A stretch of 64,000 bases of DNA from G963677485 sp964519405 (GCA_964519405.1 CAZFLA010000001.1:1-64000); one strand, 5' to 3'; shown: positions 1 to 8,865, counted from the stretch's first letter. The notes: generated by a model from the letters alone, not told the origin. Numbers and translations are program-made.

Positions 1-1
1 T

Positions 2-388
2 CACTTCCTCAGGTCATCATTTACGGTAACAACCCATCAAGACACAACTGCTCCCATACCAGGCACAGCCACCTGTAACGCACGCGTTTTGAGTGGTCCT
101 GTTGCAGTGAGTTACTCAGGAGCATCTGATACCCAGAGTGGCATTAAAAAAGTAGAGCTTTGGGTGAAAGCGGGATCAGGTGGTACATGGACTAATACCG
201 GGTTCACATGTAATACCGGCATTGGTTCGTTTTCGTATGCTCCGACATCCGTAGGCACCTACTACTTCGACCTGGTAGCTGAAGATAACTGCGGTAACCG
301 TAGTGCATCGGCATCGGGTTTAGGTGATTGCTCCGTTTTATATGGAAGTGCAGGAACTTGTACCTTCCTTCAAGTTGTGATGCCATGA
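2..388 (+). CDS. C-terminal part of a secreted Ig-like domain protein (5' end outside window)
   Basis: The frame is open from the left edge, so only the last 128 residues are visible; a TTG at position 89 is an internal codon rather than a convincing start. The fragment begins with a DTTAP-type lead-in and contains a beta-sandwich pattern (VSYSGASD, a VELWVK strand, GTYYFDLVAED, CGN) typical of bacterial Ig/cadherin-like repeats found at the ends of large surface or secreted proteins. Several cysteines (TC, FTC, NC, DC, TC) may form disulfides, which fits an extracytoplasmic location. It ends 31 bases before the Rhs gene and is probably co-transcribed with it. The domain type is fairly clear; the function of the whole protein cannot be judged. 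Confidence 0.6.
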   Translation, partial: HFLRSSFTVTTHQDTTAPIPGTATCNARVLSGPVAVSYSGASDTQSGIKKVELWVKAGSGGTWTNTGFTCNTGIGSFSYAPTSVGTYYFDLVAEDNCGNRSASASGLGDCSVLYGSAGTCTFLQVVMP

Positions 389-419
389 ATCGTAACTATA
401 TAAAGGACACTAAACTAAC

Positions 420-3400
420 ATGGTAAATAATTCAAAGAAGCTCATTATACATGCGATATTCGTAGCTTTTTTCTTCAGTATGGCTATCGCAGCTCATTGC
501 CAATCCATCTCCCTAACCGTAAATCCCCAAAGCTGGTTGCCATTCACTGGTGACGCGTATTGGCCAGTAGGGTGCGCCACGGATTTAACGACGACGTCTA
601 GCGACATGGATTTAAAATTTACTCCGCCTTATAAATTCGAGTATGTGGCAGACACTGTTACGTGTTCACTCAGTACGACAACTGGTGACAGTTGGTCGCA
701 CACTCAAACAGGCCCGTTAGGTAACACATACACCGACACCTTCACTAGGATAGTGGCTACACCAAAGTATTCCAGCGGAACTATAACCATTTCTGCGGAT
801 GATGGTGGTTCGCCAGTGAATGACGATCCTGTTAATACAGGAGCATTTAATGACAAGGTTGTATTCTGGGGGCCAGAAGGAGATATACAAGGACCAGATC
901 ATTACTGTCCTAAAGCGAGTGTTACTTATTGTGTTCATGTTGGTCCTACTGACAAGATAACACCAACTCTTGGTGCGAAGATTTATTGGTATTACACAAA
1001 AACCACCAATTCTTCGGAAGCAAAAATTCCAATTGGTGCTGGCTCATATTCAAATGGATACTCCTCCATTACCATGCCTCTATTAGCTCCAAGTGGAAAA
1101 AATATAAACACGTATAAATTATGGGTCAGAGCTGAAGAACGTAATAGTGATGGTTCAATATTACGAGCGTCTGACTGGTCGTATGCTATCACTAAATCCT
1201 TTACTGTAGACGAGCTGCCTGTGTGCATGAAGCCTTGTGGTGGTTCAGGTGGGGGGTGTAGCTCCTGTAGCGGTTCCACAACTGGAGCTGCTGGTGTTGA
1301 TGAAGAAACTGGGGAGGTAAAAGCCAATAGTCTCATATCTTCATATGTAGGCCCACACTATCAAATGTTTTCAGCTCCAACTGGCACAAGTGATTCTAAA
1401 GTGTGTTCTGGTGTTCAGAAAATCGTAATATTCAACTACCCAGGGTGTAATGGAACCTCAGTGCGACACACGCATGTCTGGACTGATTGTGGGGATGTTT
1501 ACTGCTTAAACGAAAGCAATTGGGTTAATAGTGTAGCTACACTTACTAATGGAGATAAACTTACGAGATTAAGTCAGGGGACAGGGAACTGGGATATCGT
1601 ATGGCAGGAGCCCGAAGGGAGATTGGTAAAACACAAGGTATCTGAAGGCGACAATGGGAACGACTATATCTATGAAATAGTTAACTCCGATGGTAGCAAA
1701 ACGACTGCTGTCATAGAAGGTAATGTGTATAAATACACTGACAGTCAATACGGGGGAACCTCACCAGTTACACACAACTACACTGTCGTTTCTGGGAAAC
1801 TAACAAATTATGAAGCTACTAGTAATGGTGTGGTTACTATATCAACGAATTTAGCTTATACAAACAATAAAGTCACTGGCCTTACAATCTCACAGCCCAA
1901 TGAAGTCAATAAGTCGATTTCCATGAGTTATGATGGTACAGGCAGCCTAACCTCGGTTAACCAGAATGGTAAAATTACCAGGTATACTCGAACGACTGAT
2001 TCCCAAGGAAGATTAAAAAACACAGTTACCATAGAAGATGCTCAAGGTAATGTATATGGGATCACCGAATATTTGTACGATACATATACTACCACTGTTA
2101 CTGTAATAGATGCACAAAACCCATCTATGACTACAGATCAGGTGACCACCTCCTATTACATTACGGACACCACTGGTAATAAGCGCTATTTATATAAAGT
2201 TATTGCGCCCGATAACTCTGTTACTTTAAACAAAGTGTATGCTCCGGTTGGTTACCTTACCGAAGCTGGCGTGATTACGTCTGGCAGTGAAACTTACTTT
2301 TACAAAGAAACTACTACTCAAGCACTTTGGGGGAACTCTATTAGTGCGACACAACTTTATGGTACATCCAATGCGCGAACAACGAGTTACGCTTACGATT
2401 CTCAAGGGAGGGTAACCTCAGTCACATATCCTCCAGTGAATTACGGCGTGGCAGGTAGCACTGTAACTGAGACCCAAAACACACCTGTTCAGACTACTAG
2501 CTATACTGGCAACTATATGACAAGCAAAACTGATCTTGATGGCTCAAGCACCACATACGCTTATAATGATCAGGGACAACTTACCAAGGAGGAAGTCACA
2601 CGAGATGGTGTCACGGTAACCACTACTTACTCATATGTTGTCTCTTTAGGACCAGTGGCATCTAAACGCATTGTCACTAATAGCCCAAGTTGTGATTGGT
2701 TGACTGAATATACATATTATGATAGTAACAGTGGTGCACAGGCAGGACTGTTACAGTCAGAAACTTTAAAAAATGGTAGTAATAACACAGTTCAACAGAT
2801 TAAGGTTTACAATTACTTACAGAATGGCCAGGTTCAGCCAGGTCCAACCAATACAACTACGACTTACAACAATGCTGACGGCACCACCTTTCGAACTGTA
2901 TCGGAATCATGTATCTATGATCCATATGGTGGTATCGTAAGCTTCACGGATCCCTACAGCAGATTGATTAGTTATTCGAATACATCGACACCGGAGCAAA
3001 AAACTGAGCGCGTGATTTTTAATAGTGATGCGTATACCGAGATAGTTAAGGATTGTTGTAAGACGTTATACTCTACTGATGTCGAAGGTAAAATAAATTA
3101 TTATGTATATGATGCTATCGGCAGAAAAATCGCTATCTACACTGATGAAGAAGGCCAAAGTGAAGATTCACCTGGTGTGGCTTTTAGTTATGATGGTTTT
3201 GGTCGAATAAGATCCGTCACGACAAAGAAAAACCTATCTACTCAACAGACATCATCTTACACATATGACAACATGAACCGATTGATTTATATAGATAATC
3301 CTGATGGTGTAAGTGATGAGTATATGTATTACAATTCATATGGAAATATGTATGCAAAATCTATTGGTGCTGGACGTACTTATATGTATAAATATGACGC

Positions 3401-5270
3401 CTTCAATCGTATTACTGACACGTATTATCTAGCCTCTCGTCCAACCCCTGTAGATTATCCAACTACATTACCGAATATTCACTATGTATACAATCGTTCA
3501 ACAAACTCGCTTATGGCTGTGAATCAGGATAACGGGCAAATGCGTTACACTACCAACAGTCTGGGACAATTGGCTAGTGTATATTGGCCGCACGTAGGAA
3601 AAAGTGTGAATTACACATATGATAATATGGGGCGCAAGAGTAGTGTGACGTATGATGGTCAATCAATGGAATACACCTATGATCCTATGAGCAATTTAAC
3701 TTCAGTGTATACTGGTTCCAACCTAGTTGCTACTTACACCAATGACAACGCAGGACACCATACACGTGTGGACTTCGGCAACAACACATGGCAAACCTTT
3801 GCGTATGGTAACGATGTTCGTTACATGGTTACTGGTATAGATTATGCCTATAAGTGTGATATCAACGATTCGATCACTAATAAAGGAGGAATTAGGCTTA
3901 CTAGAACCAACGGAGGAAATCCATTAAGTTGGGCTGATAATACAAGCAAGTTTATAAAATCATATACGTATGATTCTAGAGGACGTATAACTAGCAGTGA
4001 TATACCAGGTTACGGCCGTTATGCCTTCAATTATGACTGGGCGAACAATCGTATAGTACCTACTGCGTTATATAATGAAGCCAATCAACTTGTTAGTCTT
4101 GCCGGGTCGACATATAGTTATAATACCGAAGGTGATTTAATAAGTGGCGGCGGTAAATCATACAGCTACAATAATTCGGGAATAATTAACTCGTTAAGCG
4201 AGAACGGTATCACATATTCATATACTTGGGATTATCTTGGCAACCTTATTTCTAAGAATAATGGAGTAAATACGGATAAATATGTGTATGATATACTTGC
4301 AAACGTTCCTTCAATTATCGCTGATGTAAGCATAAATAATGTAACTCAAGCATTCTATTTCAGAGACCCGAATGGAAGGCTGGTCATGAGGAAATCTAGT
4401 GACGACCTAAAGTATTATCATTTTGATGAAATGGGTAACACTTTGTTCCTTACAGATGCTAATGGTGTGTTAACTGATCGATACATATACGACGGCTTAG
4501 GTAACATCTGCTTTCGGTCCGGTAATACAAACAATCCGGCACTGTTTCGTGGGCAATATGGTTTCACTAGTTTAGTCACTGGAAACGATAGTTTGTGCCT
4601 ATATGGGCACGATATATATAATACGAGTATCGGACGAGCTATCTCAAATTCGACGACGAATAGTGATTATATTTGTGGTGACAGCAGGGCAAAAAAAGAT
4701 AATAAGAAACCTGTAAGGTGGGTACACCAAAATATAGGTGAATCCTCGCTGTGCAGTAATAGTCCGCTATGCAAGCATTACTTTCATGGGAGCGGAACAG
4801 ATTACATATTGCCGAAAGAACTCAAACAAAAATTCTGGAATCATTGGACTGTTTTAGGCGCCATCGCGGCGTTTGATTTAGACATTAAAACAAAAGCTCA
4901 AACACTTACCCGTAATAGGTGTTCTTGTAGTACCCCACCGTCTTACAAAATCCCTATTTATCCAAATTTCTACTTCGAGCTTAATGGGGGCAAAGCAGCC
5001 AATTTAACACTCGGTGATCCCAGAGGACCACTATGGGCTATTGGTAATACATATATTCGATTCGAATCAACCAATCATGTTACCGCAAACTGTCAAACAC
5101 GGAGCGGACATTTGGAAATTCAACGACATTCTGCTTTACGTGATGAGTTTCGCGACCCTGATGACGCATTTGATACAAGCCCTGATGAGAACGTGGAATG
5201 GATAGGTGGTACACCCTACTCAATATGCTCAGACGACTACGCTACGTTTACAATTCCATTCAATTTCTAA
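420..5270 (+). CDS. Rhs/YD-repeat secreted protein with variable C-terminal tip
   Basis: This 1616-residue protein starts at an ATG with AAGGA about 14 bases upstream. Residues 1-28 look like a signal peptide (KK, then a hydrophobic run ending in AAHCQS). A Cys/Gly-rich stretch lies near 262-290. From about 430 to 1360 there are dozens of degenerate YD repeats (YTYDNMNRL, YTYDPMSNL, YDSRGRI), the sugar-binding shell of Rhs/Tc-toxin-like proteins. The core closes at about 1357-1410 (YDGLGN, GQYG, LYGHDIYNTSIGRAIS), a degenerate version of the usual YYDP..GRF end. The last 200 residues are unrelated to the repeats and contain many Cys and aromatic residues. In this family such tips are often toxins; whether this one is active is unknown. 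A small membrane protein follows 26 bases downstream and could be a cognate partner. Confidence 0.85.
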   Translation: MVNNSKKLIIHAIFVAFFFSMAIAAHCQSISLTVNPQSWLPFTGDAYWPVGCATDLTTTSSDMDLKFTPPYKFEYVADTVTCSLSTTTGDSWSHTQTGPLGNTYTDTFTRIVATPKYSSGTITISADDGGSPVNDDPVNTGAFNDKVVFWGPEGDIQGPDHYCPKASVTYCVHVGPTDKITPTLGAKIYWYYTKTTNSSEAKIPIGAGSYSNGYSSITMPLLAPSGKNINTYKLWVRAEERNSDGSILRASDWSYAITKSFTVDELPVCMKPCGGSGGGCSSCSGSTTGAAGVDEETGEVKANSLISSYVGPHYQMFSAPTGTSDSKVCSGVQKIVIFNYPGCNGTSVRHTHVWTDCGDVYCLNESNWVNSVATLTNGDKLTRLSQGTGNWDIVWQEPEGRLVKHKVSEGDNGNDYIYEIVNSDGSKTTAVIEGNVYKYTDSQYGGTSPVTHNYTVVSGKLTNYEATSNGVVTISTNLAYTNNKVTGLTISQPNEVNKSISMSYDGTGSLTSVNQNGKITRYTRTTDSQGRLKNTVTIEDAQGNVYGITEYLYDTYTTTVTVIDAQNPSMTTDQVTTSYYITDTTGNKRYLYKVIAPDNSVTLNKVYAPVGYLTEAGVITSGSETYFYKETTTQALWGNSISATQLYGTSNARTTSYAYDSQGRVTSVTYPPVNYGVAGSTVTETQNTPVQTTSYTGNYMTSKTDLDGSSTTYAYNDQGQLTKEEVTRDGVTVTTTYSYVVSLGPVASKRIVTNSPSCDWLTEYTYYDSNSGAQAGLLQSETLKNGSNNTVQQIKVYNYLQNGQVQPGPTNTTTTYNNADGTTFRTVSESCIYDPYGGIVSFTDPYSRLISYSNTSTPEQKTERVIFNSDAYTEIVKDCCKTLYSTDVEGKINYYVYDAIGRKIAIYTDEEGQSEDSPGVAFSYDGFGRIRSVTTKKNLSTQQTSSYTYDNMNRLIYIDNPDGVSDEYMYYNSYGNMYAKSIGAGRTYMYKYDAFNRITDTYYLASRPTPVDYPTTLPNIHYVYNRSTNSLMAVNQDNGQMRYTTNSLGQLASVYWPHVGKSVNYTYDNMGRKSSVTYDGQSMEYTYDPMSNLTSVYTGSNLVATYTNDNAGHHTRVDFGNNTWQTFAYGNDVRYMVTGIDYAYKCDINDSITNKGGIRLTRTNGGNPLSWADNTSKFIKSYTYDSRGRITSSDIPGYGRYAFNYDWANNRIVPTALYNEANQLVSLAGSTYSYNTEGDLISGGGKSYSYNNSGIINSLSENGITYSYTWDYLGNLISKNNGVNTDKYVYDILANVPSIIADVSINNVTQAFYFRDPNGRLVMRKSSDDLKYYHFDEMGNTLFLTDANGVLTDRYIYDGLGNICFRSGNTNNPALFRGQYGFTSLVTGNDSLCLYGHDIYNTSIGRAISNSTTNSDYICGDSRAKKDNKKPVRWVHQNIGESSLCSNSPLCKHYFHGSGTDYILPKELKQKFWNHWTVLGAIAAFDLDIKTKAQTLTRNRCSCSTPPSYKIPIYPNFYFELNGGKAANLTLGDPRGPLWAIGNTYIRFESTNHVTANCQTRSGHLEIQRHSALRDEFRDPDDAFDTSPDENVEWIGGTPYSICSDDYATFTIPFNF

Positions 5271-5296
5271 ATAATATGATATAAGGCAGCATAACA

Positions 5297-5830
5297 ATGA
5301 AAGCGAACGCTATTATACTTTTGAAGATCAGTATCATTATCTTCGTAGTGATCAGACATCTTCTATTTAGTATGGCTTGGCCAGCGACACTATCTATTCC
5401 GTATAGCACTTCATATTTGTTGCTGTTAATCATTGAACCTATGATTTGGATGGGAATTGTTGGGGCGTTTGACAGCACAAAGCGAGGGGCTATTATAGCA
5501 TATATTCTATCGATATTTGGCCAGGTAGGTATGATCTTTTTTGGTATTCATGTGCTTTCTGTTTGGCCATACGAACCATGGTATCGATATAATGTTAAGA
5601 AAATGACGCCCATGCCTGGATTACAGATAGACTGGCTGACTTTGCTGAATATCATCTTAGATCTGTTGATTATCGCTGGTTGGATTTACGTAATGTATAT
5701 TGTAAGGGAGAAGTTAAAACGAAAGTTTTTATGCAACCTTCTCCTATTGATATCAGGTGCATGGTTGCAGTTCGTTCTTACCGGATATTATCCTGGCTTA
5801 TATCACATGTTATTTGAGTGGTTAATGTGA
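5297..5830 (+). CDS. Small multi-pass membrane protein behind the Rhs gene (possible immunity protein)
   Basis: The 177-residue product has about five hydrophobic segments (roughly residues 4-22, 40-58, 65-88, 113-135 and 143-165) separated by short charged loops, so it should sit in the inner membrane. I do not recognise a family. It starts 26 bases after the Rhs stop codon and is followed directly by a remnant of an Rhs core end. Position right behind an Rhs C-terminal tip is where immunity genes lie, and membrane immunity proteins are common for toxins acting on the envelope; this role is inference from position only. It could equally be an unrelated accessory protein. Confidence 0.55.
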   Translation: MKANAIILLKISIIIFVVIRHLLFSMAWPATLSIPYSTSYLLLLIIEPMIWMGIVGAFDSTKRGAIIAYILSIFGQVGMIFFGIHVLSVWPYEPWYRYNVKKMTPMPGLQIDWLTLLNIILDLLIIAGWIYVMYIVREKLKRKFLCNLLLLISGAWLQFVLTGYYPGLYHMLFEWLM

Positions 5831-5838
5831 CAGCGTAG

Positions 5839-5979
5839 AAGAACTGCTCATGCGGCAGCACAGTAAACCCATATCGATATAGCGGTCGTTACGGATACTA
5901 CTACGTCACTAACACCCAAGTATATTTGTTTGGTAAGCGATTCTGCGAAAGACTGTCTGAGTTGTTTGTGTATGAATAA
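5839..5979 (+). pseudogene. Remnant of an Rhs core end (orphan Rhs junction)
   Basis: No start codon or full gene is present, but one frame encodes NPYRYSGRYGYYYV, then QVYLFGKRF and a degenerate CERLSELFV before a TAA at 5977. This matches the junction that closes Rhs cores (NPYRY.GRYGYY....LY.LG.RYYDP..GRF) better than the intact upstream Rhs gene does. A one-base slip just before it (positions 5836-5865) would join it to a preceding V-E-E/A-A-H-A segment. Orphan Rhs tips are usually preceded by such a short core fragment, so this marks the place where a second toxin cassette was inserted or displaced. The toxin part itself is not recognisable. Confidence 0.65.
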
Positions 5980-6025
5980 GTATCGGTTGATGAAGCAACG
6001 AAGTATCACCAAGGGAGGTTATATA

Positions 6026-6445
6026 ATGCATACCACACCAAAGGACTTAAAAGCCCGAACTGTTCTGCGACTGGTGATTGCTGTTGGCGCTACATTAATT
6101 ACTGTAGTTTTGGCGGTCGTATACTTAATAATTACTACGCAAATTGCGTCGATGGAATCCACGCTGAGCTGGATTGATCAGGTGACGGATACGTGTAAAG
6201 TCGGTGTACCACGGAATCATGTCACAGCAATTCTAGGTGAACCTTTTGAACGTGCAACAGACAGCAAGATGAGAAAACAAATAAAAGCCTATCATCTCGA
6301 ACGATATGGGCAACAACCCAAATATATGGAGAAATATTCGCAAGTTGGCATGAGGCCTGTCGAACAATTTTGGCATCTGAGCATTTTTTACGATAATGAC
6401 GATAACGTCGTGTTCTACACATTGTATCGTTGGCGCAGTGACTAG
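6026..6445 (+). CDS. Membrane-anchored protein, 139 aa, unknown function
   Basis: The ATG at 6026 is chosen because AGGGAGG lies eight bases upstream; a longer frame reaching back to 5930 overlaps the Rhs remnant and has no such site. Residues about 12-35 form one hydrophobic segment (VLRLVIAVGATLITVVLAVVYLII). The rest is soluble, with a VGVPRNHVTAILGEPF segment that resembles the SmpA/OmlA-type pattern in which a helix precedes a LGEP turn, and a final strand region (WHLSIFYDNDDNVVFYTLYRW). This SmpA-like reading is tentative. It lies between two Rhs core remnants, the place expected for an immunity or accessory gene of a lost Rhs cassette. Confidence 0.5.
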   Translation: MHTTPKDLKARTVLRLVIAVGATLITVVLAVVYLIITTQIASMESTLSWIDQVTDTCKVGVPRNHVTAILGEPFERATDSKMRKQIKAYHLERYGQQPKYMEKYSQVGMRPVEQFWHLSIFYDNDDNVVFYTLYRWRSD

Positions 6446-6481
6446 GGTCTAACGGTATTGGAAGCTGCTCATGCCGAATAA
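6446..6481 (+). pseudogene. Second, very short remnant of an Rhs core segment
   Basis: Directly after the stop codon of the preceding gene, one frame reads GLTVLEAAHAE and then TAA. Rhs cores have a YD.LGNVLE..-type segment just before the NPYRY junction. The DNA here shares GAA(G)CTGCTCATGC with positions 5842-5854 in front of the first remnant, so both seem to derive from the same kind of core. The match is short; on its own it would be weak, but its identical position behind a small membrane gene supports it. Confidence 0.35.
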
Positions 6482-6837
6482 ATGGTGAGTATCTTAACTA
6501 CTCCTAAGCAGGATATCCAGATGGTTACTAACAGACTAGTGAGGACACTGTTGATACTCGTAACCAAAGGCAAACTAAATAACTCATTCGGCGGTAAAAC
6601 GAATGGACTTTATTTGGGTGTGCGGAGGGTTATGTCCTGGAATTCCGATGTGCTAGAGCGATATTACAGCTTAATATTTAGTGTTTGGAACGGGCAAAAG
6701 TAGTAATGCAATTGACTTTCGAAAGTAGATGTATTTGACCCTAGATATGGTATCATTAAGATGCAAATGGCCCTTTATCCGAATAGCGTCTACGACGTCA
6801 ACTTCTACCTTCGGTAGATAGGATAAAGGGTCGCTTT
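6482..6837. other. Non-coding or decayed stretch between Rhs remnants and DUF3800 fragment
   Basis: No convincing gene was found here. A 73-codon frame at 6482-6703 has no ribosome-binding site and an unremarkable composition. The only clear structure is the nested inverted repeat that starts at 6746. The stretch is AT-richer than the flanking genes, which fits decayed accessory DNA. Confidence 0.5.
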
Positions 6838-6854
6838 TTATTGAAGATACCATA
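6746..6854. repeat. Nested inverted repeat, possible terminator or small palindromic element
   Basis: Three perfectly paired arms are nested: an outer TATGGTATC (6746-6754) with GATACCATA (6846-6854), a middle CCCTTTATCC (6771-6780) with GGATAAAGGG (6821-6830), and an inner TCTACC/GGTAGA with a three-base loop. On the plus strand the middle arm is followed by TCGCTTTTTA, so it may end rightward transcription from the Rhs region. The outer arm and long loop are more than a simple terminator needs, so a small palindromic repeat is also possible. It overlaps the 3' end of the DUF3800 fragment. Confidence 0.5.
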
Positions 6855-7056
6855 CATCATCTATCCGTCCAGCAGTAATAAGTGATCTCCAATGACCTAG
6901 CCATCTTTCATCTCGCTTAACCAGACCTTTATATGCTGCGGTAACCACCATATCTGCTAACTGAATGAGCCTATGTTTTTTCGAGTCAACAAATAATGTA
7001 TTGGATATTTCGCCTGAAGTTAATGCATCGGTCTTGGTCGTGTAATGAAGTGCGAG
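6838..7056 (-). pseudogene. Truncated DUF3800 gene (C-terminal 72 codons)
   Basis: On the minus strand a frame without a start codon is open from 7056 to a TAA at 6838. It encodes VDSKKHRLIQLAD followed by a hydrophobic MVVTAAYKGLV and a closing IDDVWYLQ. The pattern VDSK....IQLAD..A near the C-terminus, ending in a D.W motif, is typical of DUF3800 proteins, which have an RNase H-like fold and are often found in phage and accessory regions. Full members are about 200-280 residues, so at least the first half is missing; upstream bases hold stops in all frames. It supports the view that 5.8-7.1 kb is a decayed accessory region. Confidence 0.6.
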
Positions 7057-7137
7057 TTACAAGCCTACCTAACTAGGATGTTTATCATGTGTACGATCCG
7101 CGTAACCGCTTGTGGATGCTGTGATGCTAAAATGGCT

Positions 7138-7935
7138 CTAGTCGTAATCGTCCACTAAGTATTCGCGGGCCCAGCGTACGAGGTCGGCATCAAAGCCGCT
7201 TAGCGAAGTGGCTTGTTTGTAGTGCTGATTCGCCTCTTCCGACATACCGATCCGGCAGTAGATGTCACCTAGTAGGTAATGGTATGCCTGGCATTTCGGC
7301 TGTATGCGTAGTGCTTGCCTGAGATGCCCGCCAGCCTCTTCAAGCCGACTGAGCCGCATGTAACAAACCGCGAGCCGCATGTGGAAGTAGTTATTCAATG
7401 GCTCAAACAACACCGCTTGATGCATCTCTAGGGAGCACTGGGTGAAGAGCCGAGCACGTTCTAAGCAGGTGCCCAGATAAAAATGATAGTAACCGTCATC
7501 TGGCTTGGCTTGAACACAGGCGATCATCTGTTCGATAGCCGTAGTCAGTTGACCGTTCTCCACCAGCATCTGCGCGAGCCGATACCGATAATAGGCGTTC
7601 TTTGAGCTATGTTCACATGCCTGCTGAAACTGTGTTAAGGCTTGTTCTGTGTCACCGCTCTGCAGATACTCTTCGGCAAGTTTAGCCATGCGGTGAGCCT
7701 TCACCGATTTCCTGGGCTTCTTTGTCTTCTGAGCGGCTTCGATATTAGCAGTTAATAACCTATGGTGTTCTTTGCGCAGTGAGAGATGATACTCATCGAT
7801 GATCTGCAGCGCCCTAGGGTCTTGCACAGCTTTGATTTTTGGTAGGAGTGTTGGATCAAACCAGCGTCGACGAGGGGTGACTACCTCGGCAGTGTCATCC
7901 GCACTATCGAGCACATCTAGGTTCTTGGGGTTCAT
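7138..7935 (-). CDS. Tetratricopeptide-repeat protein
   Basis: The start is set at the ATG at 7935 (MNPKNLDV), which has GAGAGGA just upstream; two earlier in-frame starts are possible. The 265-residue product has a charged N-terminal region of about 100 residues (PRRRWFDP, KKPRKSVKAHRMAKLAEEYL) followed by four to five TPR units from about 95 to 260 (LAEEYLQSGDTEQALTQFQQA, YRYRLAQMLVENGQL, YHYLLGDIYCRIGMSEEA). There is no signal peptide, so it is probably a cytoplasmic scaffold. It is divergent from the polysaccharide exporter genes, with a 75-base shared upstream region containing TTGCAG-17-TAAAAA on the minus strand. Its partner is unknown. Confidence 0.75.
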   Translation of the reverse strand: MNPKNLDVLDSADDTAEVVTPRRRWFDPTLLPKIKAVQDPRALQIIDEYHLSLRKEHHRLLTANIEAAQKTKKPRKSVKAHRMAKLAEEYLQSGDTEQALTQFQQACEHSSKNAYYRYRLAQMLVENGQLTTAIEQMIACVQAKPDDGYYHFYLGTCLERARLFTQCSLEMHQAVLFEPLNNYFHMRLAVCYMRLSRLEEAGGHLRQALRIQPKCQAYHYLLGDIYCRIGMSEEANQHYKQATSLSGFDADLVRWAREYLVDDYD

Positions 7936-8010
7936 AATTCCTCTCATACTACCATTTTTACAGATGCGGTCAGGCGACTGCAACAAAGGGTTGTTACACT
8001 ATTAATTGAT

Positions 8011-8865
8011 ATGCGAATTTGGTTAACGGAACTGTATAAATATCGCGAGCTTTTAGCGACGCTTGTTGTTCGTGAGTTGAAGATCAGATACAAGAACTCC
8101 GCTTTGGGGTTCCTGTGGTCGTTGATCGTGCCGCTGGTGACGGTGGCCGTTCTGACGATTGTGTTTAAGCGCGTGATGGGTATGGCGATACCTAACTATT
8201 CAGCCTATGTGTTGGCTGCATACCTACCATGGATGTTCTTCAACACCGCATTAATGGATTCGGCACAGTCGGTGATAGGGCAGATCAACTTGGTCAAGAA
8301 AGTCTATTTTCCGAGGGAAATACTTCCGCTCTCATTTGTGATTGCTAATCTCGTGCACTTTGGTTTAGCGATGCTGGTGTTTTTTGCATACCTGCTGTTG
8401 TATGTGCATGCACCATTGCTGCCGTCTATGTTTTGGCTGCCGCTTTTGCTGATCGTGCATCTTGCACTGATCACCGGGTTATGCCTGGCGATTTCCTGCT
8501 TCAATGTGTTTTACGAAGACACCAAATACGTGGTGAGTATCGCATTGAATCTGCTGTTTTACTTAACCCCAGTGGTCTACTTTTCTGAGCAAATACTGAC
8601 AGCGAAAGTCTTTTCGTTCGGACCGCCGAACCTAGTCTATATACTATACCACCTTAACCCCATGGCGGTGCTGATGAGCTGTTACCGCAAGTGTCTGCTG
8701 CCGCCGATACACGCGCAAACTGGGGTTATCACTCAGCATCACATCACCAATGTGCCCATGTCTCCATGGCTGATAGCCATTGCTGTGCTGGTCTCTTTTG
8801 GAGTGCTGATAGGTGGTTATCGGATGTTCAAAACTCGCGAATGGGAGTTTGCTGAAAAACTATGA
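8011..8865 (+). CDS. ABC-2 type permease of a polysaccharide exporter (Wzm/TagG-like)
   Basis: The 284-residue protein has an amphipathic N-terminus (LYKYRELLATLVVRELKIRYKNS) followed by about six membrane segments. The GFLWSLIVPL element and the overall plan match the TagG/RfbA/Wzm permeases that export O-antigen, teichoic acid or capsule precursors attached to a lipid carrier. The ATPase gene overlaps by four bases (ATGA), so the two subunits should be translated together. No glycosyltransferase genes lie next to it, so the exported glycan cannot be named. Start at 8011 has only a poor ribosome-binding site. Confidence 0.88.
   Translation: MRIWLTELYKYRELLATLVVRELKIRYKNSALGFLWSLIVPLVTVAVLTIVFKRVMGMAIPNYSAYVLAAYLPWMFFNTALMDSAQSVIGQINLVKKVYFPREILPLSFVIANLVHFGLAMLVFFAYLLLYVHAPLLPSMFWLPLLLIVHLALITGLCLAISCFNVFYEDTKYVVSIALNLLFYLTPVVYFSEQILTAKVFSFGPPNLVYILYHLNPMAVLMSCYRKCLLPPIHAQTGVITQHHITNVPMSPWLIAIAVLVSFGVLIGGYRMFKTREWEFAEKL

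Noticed and set aside
992..1336. 114-codon minus-strand open frame inside the Rhs gene
   Set aside because: Antisense to the Gly/Cys-rich part of the Rhs protein, whose frame is clearly the real one.
6482..6703. 73-codon plus-strand open frame
   Set aside because: No ribosome-binding site, no motif, and lies in a decayed region.
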